From NCBI GenBank assembly GCA_002293265.1, contig DBCW01000081.1:22971-28505 (forward strand): DNA of 5,535 bases. Reading direction: 5' to 3'. The notes beneath the pieces were generated by a model that was given only the letters and a program-made list of their open reading frames with translations, was not told where the DNA came from and ran no database searches. This DNA comes from Eggerthellales bacterium UBA948. Lineage in GTDB: Bacteria > Actinomycetota > Coriobacteriia > Coriobacteriales > UBA8131. Below are positions 1 through 4,685 of the stretch, one piece after another. The position numbers and the translations under genes are program-made. Numbering within the stretch: the stretch's first letter is position 1; the number at the start of each line of letters is the position of its first letter.

Positions 1-1
1 G

Positions 2-157
2 ATTGCTTGGCAAAATATTGCCTTTGCGCTGGGCATTAAAGGCTTGTTCATGTTAATGGGAGTACTGGGGTTTGCAACAATGTGGGAAGCAGTATTTGCC
101 GATGTAGGCGTAGCCTTGATAGCCGTACTAAACGCAATGCGAGTGATGCGAAAGTAA
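2..157 (+). CDS. Heavy-metal (Zn/Cd/Pb) translocating P1B-type ATPase, C-terminal fragment
   Basis: Only the last 51 residues of this gene are inside the window; the reading frame is open from the left edge and stops with TAA at 155-157. The visible part begins [16 protein letters not shown] and ends in LNAMRVMRK, which is the final pair of membrane helices (M7 and M8) of metal-exporting P1B ATPases such as ZntA/CadA. The Lys in the GIKGLF segment (codon 38-40) and the Asp in the FADVG segment (codon 101-103) match, from recalled family knowledge, the M7 Lys and M8 Asp that ZntA-type pumps use at their divalent metal site. This points to the Zn2+/Cd2+/Pb2+ subgroup rather than the copper pumps. 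The protein would act in the cytoplasmic membrane. The catalytic DKTGT loop and any N-terminal metal-binding domain lie outside. The family call is firm; the exact metal is inferred. Confidence 0.9.
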   Translation: MAWQNIAFALGIKGLFMLMGVLGFATMWEAVFADVGVALIAVLNAMRVMRK

Positions 158-158
158 A

Positions 159-1229
159 CTAATGCTTTCGTCGCCTTAACATAGCAAACACGATTCCTAC
201 TGCCAGTCCAATTAAAATGCCAAGTCCGGCTATCAGCCAAGGAAGAATACTTGAAGCACTGTTGCGCTCTGATGTTTCACTTATTGGCTCTGCAACCGGT
301 TTGTTTGTCTCACTATCAATTGGTTTTGGCGATGTCTCTTCTGTATCATCGCCTGCCGGCAGTTGATCATTGTTGACAGCAAAAACATCATTTGCAAAGA
401 GCAGCAGCTTGTCCGAAAGCTCTTGCCGCTTCTGAACTTGCGCTTCGTCTACAGGCATTGATGCGTATCCAAGACCCGGAACTACAGGTGTTATCATGTC
501 GGTTCCGTGATCAAATCCTTCTATCACATTAAACTGCTTTTGAGTGGATGTGCATGCTTCATAAAGCGCTTCTACATGCGGATAAAAGTTTCCGGAGGAG
601 TCATTAGTCGAGACTGCAAAAAAGGCAGGTACGTCTTTTACTCTCGCCATTGCAGATACCGCATCGCCAATTGAATCTTTGGGAGAAGACAGTATGCCTA
701 AGCCTGCCAGCTCAGGGATATCGGGTGCGGCTATGGCCGTAGCGGTGCCACCATCAGATGCACCCATCGCAAGTATCTGCTTGGCGCCTTTTTCTCTGAG
801 AACTTGCGCCGCGGCAAGTACGTCTAAGTCCCAGCGACGACTTTCCGATTCGGGAGCAAAGCCGGACGGTTCGATATTTCTAAACTCCCAAAGAATTACC
901 ATATATCCCGCGTCCACCAAGCGCTCTGCAAAAGGAAGCCAACTTTTTACCATCCAACCGTTTGGATGACCTAATGTGATGCCCCGGCTACCTTCGCCCA
1001 ACACGTAGCCGCAAAGCAAAACTCCGTCTTCGGTGCGAAACTGCACAGCATTGTCGCGGTATTTTGCCGGGAAACGATATTCCTCATCCAGGTGATCGTC
1101 TGTAGGAACATCTTGTCCGGTAGCCGTTATGATGCTTGTAGTGTTTTCGTTGACAGCATAAGCAAACGTGGGAAACAGCAATAGTGCCGAGCATAATGCT
1201 GCAATTAAGATAATGAATATTCTATGCAA
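159..1229 (-). CDS. Secreted, membrane-anchored alpha/beta hydrolase
   Basis: A 356-residue protein built as signal peptide, hydrolase domain, flexible linker and C-terminal membrane anchor. Residues 1-25 form a signal peptide with cleavage expected after AYA. The hydrolase domain spans about 50-285. The nucleophile elbow is G-A-S-D-G at 156-160, making Ser158 the likely nucleophile (codon 756-758). His241 in GFDHG is the likely catalytic base and Asp210 in STND a plausible acid. HPNG at 88-91 fits the oxyanion-hole strand. Residues 286-326 are rich in Pro, Glu, Ser, Thr and Asp, followed by one hydrophobic helix (about 329-350) and a RRRKH tail. This implies a type I topology with the enzyme outside the cell and the tail in the cytoplasm. 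There is no LPXTG motif. The start is TTG at 1227-1229, chosen because AAGGAG lies 5 bases upstream and the signal peptide begins there. It is transcribed divergently from the pterin enzyme. The substrate is unknown; an esterase or dienelactone-hydrolase-like activity is possible. Confidence 0.85.
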   Translation of the reverse strand: MHRIFIILIAALCSALLLFPTFAYAVNENTTSIITATGQDVPTDDHLDEEYRFPAKYRDNAVQFRTEDGVLLCGYVLGEGSRGITLGHPNGWMVKSWLPFAERLVDAGYMVILWEFRNIEPSGFAPESESRRWDLDVLAAAQVLREKGAKQILAMGASDGGTATAIAAPDIPELAGLGILSSPKDSIGDAVSAMARVKDVPAFFAVSTNDSSGNFYPHVEALYEACTSTQKQFNVIEGFDHGTDMITPVVPGLGYASMPVDEAQVQKRQELSDKLLLFANDVFAVNNDQLPAGDDTEETSPKPIDSETNKPVAEPISETSERNSASSILPWLIAGLGILIGLAVGIVFAMLRRRKH

Positions 1230-1234
1230 AAAAA

Positions 1235-1240
1235 CTCCTT
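1235..1240 (-). promoter_or_regulatory. Ribosome binding site fixing the TTG start of the hydrolase
   Basis: On the minus strand this reads AAGGAG, followed by five T bases and then the TTG start codon. The strong match and spacing support the unusual TTG start, and no ATG is placed better. Confidence 0.8.
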
Positions 1241-1272
1241 ATACGAAAAGTTTTCGCCCATAGTGCCTGTCT

Positions 1273-1301
1273 ATTATACGTTTAAGGTTTGCCTATATAT
1301 A
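1273..1301 (-). promoter_or_regulatory. Probable sigma-70-type promoter of the hydrolase gene
   Basis: The minus strand carries a perfect TATAAT (plus positions 1273-1278), about 30 bases upstream of the ribosome site. With a 17-base spacer the -35 hexamer would be 1296-1301, reading TATATA, a poor match to TTGACA. The weak -35 lies inside the palindrome at 1287-1308, so an activator or repressor bound there could control the promoter. The -10 element is seen directly; promoter activity is inferred. Confidence 0.55.
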
Positions 1302-1308
1302 GTGAAAC
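1287..1308. promoter_or_regulatory. Operator-like 22-bp imperfect palindrome in the divergent intergenic region
   Basis: The sequence has the form GTTT-GC-CTATATATAG-TG-AAAC, symmetric about 1297/1298. Nine of eleven base pairs match; the mismatches are at 1291/1304 and 1292/1303. The inner ten bases are a perfect palindrome. It covers the predicted -35 of the hydrolase promoter and lies about 125 bases before the start of the oppositely oriented pterin enzyme, so one regulator could serve both genes. The TATATA core loosely recalls molybdate-responsive ModE sites, but spacing and flanks are not close enough to name it. An AT-rich palindrome can also arise by chance. Confidence 0.45.
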
Positions 1309-1420
1309 GATCACGGTGGGCTAATATCCGGTATCTGGTATTTAGCGCATAATACAAACCTTTGTTGTAAAATTATTCGCATAATCAAATTAATTGGAGA
1401 AATGTTGATTTAACCAAAGT

Positions 1421-1426
1421 GGGGAG
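1421..1426 (+). promoter_or_regulatory. Ribosome binding site of the pterin enzyme
   Basis: GGGGAG lies 7 bases before ATG at 1434 and 4 bases before ATG at 1431. It overlaps and follows the in-frame GTG at 1419, which has no ribosome site of its own at usable spacing. It therefore rules out the longest reading of the gene and favours 1434, with 1431 as a close alternative. The AT-rich stretch 1341-1400 should contain the promoter, but I see no convincing -35/-10 pair. Two GGTAT copies at 1330-1334 and 1337-1341 are the only other pattern there. Confidence 0.7.
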
Positions 1427-1433
1427 CAATATG

Positions 1434-3584
1434 ATGGGGAGAAAAAATGTTACCTGCACCTTTTGCGATAACCTTTGTTCTTTAGCTGCAAATACTCGCG
1501 ACGACTGTGTTTCACTCAGACCAGCCAATCCTGAAATACTACAGATTTGCCCCAAGGCTCATATGTGGGAAGAGTACCAACAGCATGAGTTAAGGATTAC
1601 CAAACCACTGAAAAATGTTGGCAAACGCGGTGAAGGCATCTGGGAAGAGGTCAGCTGGAATACTGTGCTTGATGAGATTGCCGAGAAGCTACAAGGTGTC
1701 ATCGCAAAATGGGGTGCAGAGGCAATAGGCATATCGGAGTGTGCGATCAATCACGGATTTGGTGGAATCACTCGGCGTTTTATGAATTGCATTGGAACAC
1801 CAAACTACATTGCTCCGCAGCACTTATGTATGGGAAACACTGCTCAGGTACATCGCGCTACATATGGCTGGTACACCACTGCTAACTGGGATAAAGCCGA
1901 TGTTATTGTCTATTTTGGTCAAAACAGAGGATCAGAGCTTTGGCCGGGAGAGTATTTCAAGCTAAAATCAGCTCTTAAGAGAGGTGCTGCGCTGATTGAA
2001 ATTGACCCCAAAACAACTGAAACAGCATCACTTGCCGATCATCACCTGAGGATTCGCTATGGCACCGATACCGCCTTGCTTTTATCTTGGATCAACGTTG
2101 TTATCAACGAGAACCTATACGATGAAAAATTTGTTGCTGAAAATACTTATGGATTTGATGACCTCAAGAAACGCGTACAAATCTACACGCCACAGTGGGC
2201 AGAAAAAGCTTGCGGTATTAATGCCGAAACCATAAGACTTACCGCTCGTATTTATGCCGGCGCTAAGGCAGCAATCATACCTTGGGGTGTTGTGGGCGAC
2301 ATGCAAAAGAACTCTACTTCGATGCTGCGCTGCCAATGTATTCTGCGTGCGATTTGTGGCTATATCAATGTCTCTGAATTAGTATTTGGTCCTGCTACCG
2401 GATTTATTACCAACTCTGAACTCGCTGGATTTGACTTACTTTCAAACGAGCAAAAAGCAAAGCAACTTGGCACCGAGAACTACCCTCTTTTCACTTTTAA
2501 AGGCGGATCACATTACGAGGCTGCTTTACACGAAGTGGGCATAGACCACTATCCGGACATTTTAGGCTGTAGCTGTATGGCGCACCCACCCACACTTTTT
2601 GCTGCTATGCGAGAAGAAGAACCTTATGCGGTCAAAGCGTTTTTTGCTGTAGCTAATAACACGATCATGAGTTACGCAAACCAACAAGGAATCGTTGATG
2701 CATTCATGAATCAAGAGCTTGTCGTGGCTTTTGAAAATGTTATGTCGCCAACCGCCCAACTTGCCGACTATGTATTACCGGGTGATATGTGGGCAGAGAG
2801 AGATGTATTAGGACCGCAACTGGATGTTGCCCCGGTCGTGACATTTTCGGAGCACATTGCCTGCCCTGTTGAAGAGTGCAAAGATTGGTATTACGTTGTC
2901 AAGGGATTAGCTGACCGCCTTGGCTTGAGTGAGCAGTTTCCTTGGCAAGATAGCCATGCTTTGCACGATTATCGCTTAGGAAAACTGGATGAGACCTGGA
3001 ATGAAAGCCCGGGCACCGTAATACCCCTCACCCCTGCTGCCTTTGGCAAGTTCCTCACCCCTACCGGTAAAGTTGAGCTCAGAAGCACGGTGCTTGAGTC
3101 TTTGGGATACGATCCGCTACCGTATTATTTGGAGCATGGCGAAGAGGGTGTGGATGAGTCAGAGTATCCGTTTGTGATATTTGCCGGTTATCGAGAACGC
3201 CCAAACTACAACACCTGCTTAAGACACATTAAAGCGTTGCGACAAAGACAGTCCGAGCCACTACTGTTTATCAACCCTTCGCACAAAGATGAATACGACT
3301 TGGAGGAAGAATCTTGGGTTAAAGTGTCTACCACTCTAGGCTCAATTGAGCTGATGGCTCATCTGGACGACACGCAACCACCAGGCACGCTAAGAATCCC
3401 CCACGGCTGGTGGAAACCGGAACAACCCCAAGGCTTGAGCGCAGATTTGAGCAAAGCCACGCAGCATAATGATGGAGTATTATTTAGCGATGCCGACTGG
3501 AATCTGGACAAGGAGCAAGGTGTTGTAAATCTCAGAGGTGGAGTAAGGGCAAAGATCGAGGTTTTAAAGACTCAACGCACATAA
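1434..3584 (+). CDS. Acetylene hydratase-like Mo/W-bis-pterin (DMSO reductase family) enzyme
   Basis: A 716-residue cytoplasmic enzyme of the molybdenum/tungsten bis-MGD family. A [4Fe-4S] site is formed by C8-x2-C11-x3-C15-x23-C39, followed by Lys41. The catalytic pterin-binding domains run about 50-530, and the C-terminal dinucleotide-binding domain about 540-712, including RIPHGWW and NLRGG. With the first cluster Cys at residue 8 there is no room for a Tat signal. Compared with the recalled sequence of Pelobacter acetylenicus acetylene hydratase (about 730 residues), similarity runs over the whole length, with shared blocks such as GNTAQVHR/GNTAGVHR, DMQKNS, AQLADYVLPGD and DDWNLD/DADWNLD. 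Active-site equivalents present are Asp12 (D13), Lys41 (K48), Ile105 (I113), Cys132 metal ligand (C141), Trp170 (W179), Trp284 (W293) and Trp453 (W472). Ile14 and Ile142 are replaced by Asn13 and Met133. No iron-sulfur partner or membrane subunit lies beside it, as expected for a non-redox hydratase. Alternatives are an aromatic dehydroxylase or transhydroxylase relative. Start chosen from GGGGAG spacing; ATG 1431 is possible. Confidence 0.85.
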   Translation: MGRKNVTCTFCDNLCSLAANTRDDCVSLRPANPEILQICPKAHMWEEYQQHELRITKPLKNVGKRGEGIWEEVSWNTVLDEIAEKLQGVIAKWGAEAIGISECAINHGFGGITRRFMNCIGTPNYIAPQHLCMGNTAQVHRATYGWYTTANWDKADVIVYFGQNRGSELWPGEYFKLKSALKRGAALIEIDPKTTETASLADHHLRIRYGTDTALLLSWINVVINENLYDEKFVAENTYGFDDLKKRVQIYTPQWAEKACGINAETIRLTARIYAGAKAAIIPWGVVGDMQKNSTSMLRCQCILRAICGYINVSELVFGPATGFITNSELAGFDLLSNEQKAKQLGTENYPLFTFKGGSHYEAALHEVGIDHYPDILGCSCMAHPPTLFAAMREEEPYAVKAFFAVANNTIMSYANQQGIVDAFMNQELVVAFENVMSPTAQLADYVLPGDMWAERDVLGPQLDVAPVVTFSEHIACPVEECKDWYYVVKGLADRLGLSEQFPWQDSHALHDYRLGKLDETWNESPGTVIPLTPAAFGKFLTPTGKVELRSTVLESLGYDPLPYYLEHGEEGVDESEYPFVIFAGYRERPNYNTCLRHIKALRQRQSEPLLFINPSHKDEYDLEEESWVKVSTTLGSIELMAHLDDTQPPGTLRIPHGWWKPEQPQGLSADLSKATQHNDGVLFSDADWNLDKEQGVVNLRGGVRAKIEVLKTQRT

Positions 3585-3612
3585 GCCTATCATTGCTACG
3601 GAAGTGGAAAAG

Positions 3613-3708
3613 AGTGCTTAAAACTATAAGTTGATGTAAAGACCAGCAGGTCGAAAGCTACAAGCTCACGACCTGCTGGATGTTTTGAGTCTAAAGATAG
3701 TGCTTAAA
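3613..3708. repeat. 10-bp direct repeat framing the terminator hairpin
   Basis: AGTGCTTAAA occurs exactly at 3613-3622 and again at 3699-3708, one copy on each side of the hairpin at 3643-3679. The outer edges also form a loose dyad: GAGTGCTT at 3612-3619 against AAACACTC at 3713-3720, with one mismatch. The pattern could be the trace of a small duplication or insertion, but no transposase or clear terminal repeats accompany it. Confidence 0.45.
3643..3686 (+). terminator. Strong hairpin terminator between convergent genes, possibly bidirectional
   Basis: CCAGCAGGTCG (3643-3653) and CGACCTGCTGG (3669-3679) form a perfect 11-bp GC-rich stem. Inside the 15-base loop, AGCT at 3656-3659 can pair with AGCT at 3663-3666, adding a small inner stem. 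ATGTTTT follows on the plus strand, giving a modest T run. On the minus strand the hairpin is followed by TCTTTACATC, so it could also stop transcription from the dehydrogenase. It lies 58 bases after the stop of the pterin enzyme and 40 bases beyond the stop of the convergent SDR gene. The stem is certain; two-way function is inferred. Confidence 0.8.
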
Positions 3709-3719
3709 GGCTAAACACT

Positions 3720-4460
3720 CTACGGCATTACAAAACCACCATTAGGTGAGATCGTCTGACCGGTTAGATAAGGAGCGGTAACGATATACGCCATACAACC
3801 GGCTATGTCAGATACGTCGCCAATCCTGCCCAGAGGTATAGCGGTAGCCAAGGCAGCTACCTCATCTTGATTCACACCTTTAAGCATATCAGTCATGATC
3901 ATGCCGGGAGCTATGGAGTTCACGCGAACTTTCCTGCTGGCAAACTCTACGGCAAGCGCACGAGAAAGACCGATAACGCCACTCTTTGCTGCGCAATAAT
4001 CCACCTGATTAGCAACGCCCACAAGACCACCAATAGAAGCCATGTTAACGATACACGTATCGCGATCAACCATATAAGGCAAAGCGAGGTGGCACATATG
4101 CAGGAGACTGATAAGGTTTGTCTCGATAACTGCGGTGTATTGCTCTTTTGTAATGTCGATGAAGTTGGCGTTATTTGTGATACCGGCGTTGTTTACCAAA
4201 ACGTCGATCGTATCACCAAACTCAGCAACACTTGCCTGGACCAGTGCTTCGCAATCCTCATACTTGCTAACGTCGGCACGTACAACGAGCGTCTTTACGC
4301 CATAGTTGTCACTGATCTCTTTTGCTAGATCGTCTGATAACGATTTTGAACTTTCGCTGCGATAGTTGAGGACAACATCAAAACCCAACTCTCCAAGCTT
4401 AAGTGCCATCGCGTTACCCAAGCCTCGAGCCGCACCGGTTATAATAGCTGTTTTTGCCAT
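3720..4460 (-). CDS. Short-chain dehydrogenase/reductase, FabG-like (3-oxoacyl-ACP reductase family)
   Basis: A 246-residue classical SDR with all signature elements. The cofactor-binding motif is TGAARGLG at 8-15, NNAG is at 90-93, and the catalytic set is Asn115, Ser142, Tyr155 and Lys159 (Y-x3-K in YCAAK). The motif NSIAPG at 181-186 and the C-terminal TGQTISPNGG are typical of FabG-type enzymes. Arg34 after the second strand (NYRS) suggests a preference for NADP(H). The enzyme would reduce a keto group or oxidise an alcohol in the cytoplasm. It may be fatty-acid 3-oxoacyl-ACP reductase, but no other fat-synthesis gene is adjacent, so another hydroxy/keto substrate is equally possible. The start is ATG 4458-4460, with GGGAG six bases upstream. 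An in-frame extension to 4523 is open but adds a Cys/His-rich, non-SDR leader and is unlikely. It is convergent with the pterin enzyme and lies downstream of the membrane protein on the same strand. Confidence 0.93.
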   Translation of the reverse strand: MAKTAIITGAARGLGNAMALKLGELGFDVVLNYRSESSKSLSDDLAKEISDNYGVKTLVVRADVSKYEDCEALVQASVAEFGDTIDVLVNNAGITNNANFIDITKEQYTAVIETNLISLLHMCHLALPYMVDRDTCIVNMASIGGLVGVANQVDYCAAKSGVIGLSRALAVEFASRKVRVNSIAPGMIMTDMLKGVNQDEVAALATAIPLGRIGDVSDIAGCMAYIVTAPYLTGQTISPNGGFVMP

Positions 4461-4473
4461 AGTAATCTCCCTT

Positions 4474-4488
4474 TCAATCCAAGATTGA
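4474..4488 (-). promoter_or_regulatory. Short perfect dyad just upstream of the SDR ribosome site
   Basis: TCAATC and GATTGA are separated by three bases, forming a perfect 6-bp dyad that ends two bases before the pyrimidine run holding the ribosome site (4467-4471). If transcription starts near 4490 it would sit at the 5' end of the mRNA, as a small hairpin or a repressor site. It is short enough to be chance. Confidence 0.3.
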
Positions 4489-4496
4489 TGCTGCTT

Positions 4497-4525
4497 ACAA
4501 TAGGAGCAGATACTAGCATGCACAA
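4497..4525 (-). promoter_or_regulatory. Candidate promoter of the SDR gene
   Basis: The minus strand has TTGTGC (4520-4525), a 17-base spacer and TATTGT (4497-4502), matching consensus at 3/6 and 4/6 positions. The location, about 40 bases before the start codon, is suitable. This is the best pair I see in the 209-base gap 4461-4669, which otherwise holds only weak repeats (GCAAGC/GCTTGC at 4549-4579, CAAAGCTTTG at 4630-4639). Confidence 0.3.
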
Positions 4526-4659
4526 ACTACATTTATCTTCTACACCAAGCAAGCATTCGCTAAAATGGTCAAAGCTTGCTGGTATATGGCAAAGCACGGT
4601 ATAAACTTGAACTCACCTGCTGCATAACACAAAGCTTTGCATGAAAAACTGTCGTATGT

Positions 4660-4685
4660 AAAAAATTAATCAGTGGTTTTGATCA
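4660..4685 (-). terminator. Weak candidate terminator at the end of the membrane protein gene
   Basis: On the minus strand TGATCA, a 7-base loop and TGATTA can pair over six positions with one G-T wobble, followed shortly by six T bases (plus 4660-4665). The stem overlaps the last codons and stop. It is AT-rich and therefore weak. If it works, the SDR gene is transcribed separately. Confidence 0.35.

Noticed and set aside
679..969. Open frame on the plus strand inside the hydrolase gene
   Set aside because: It lies antisense to a well-supported coding region, has no recognisable domain and shows no ribosome site.
1396..1413. Three-codon leader ORF (ATG TTG ATT TAA) before the pterin enzyme
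   Set aside because: The GGAGA is too close to its ATG, and such short frames are common by chance in AT-rich DNA.
1405..1417. FNR-like site TTGATTTAACCAA upstream of the pterin enzyme
   Set aside because: The second half-site and spacing do not match TTGAT-N4-ATCAA, and the position next to the ribosome site is poor for an activator.
1419..1433. GTG at 1419 as start of the pterin enzyme
   Set aside because: It lacks a ribosome site at workable spacing and lies just before GGGGAG, which serves the ATG codons at 1431/1434.
3867..4328. 153-residue open frame opposite the SDR gene
   Set aside because: It is the mirror of a highly conserved SDR sequence; the product has no family features and no ribosome site was seen.
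4461..4523. Extension of the SDR by 21 residues to 4523
   Set aside because: The added residues do not fit the SDR fold, which begins just before the first strand at MAKTAIITG, and the ribosome site fits only the start at 4460.
4545..4582. Hairpin CCA-A-GCAAGC / GCTTGC-TGG as terminator
   Set aside because: It has a 19-base loop and a bulge and is not followed by a T run on either strand.
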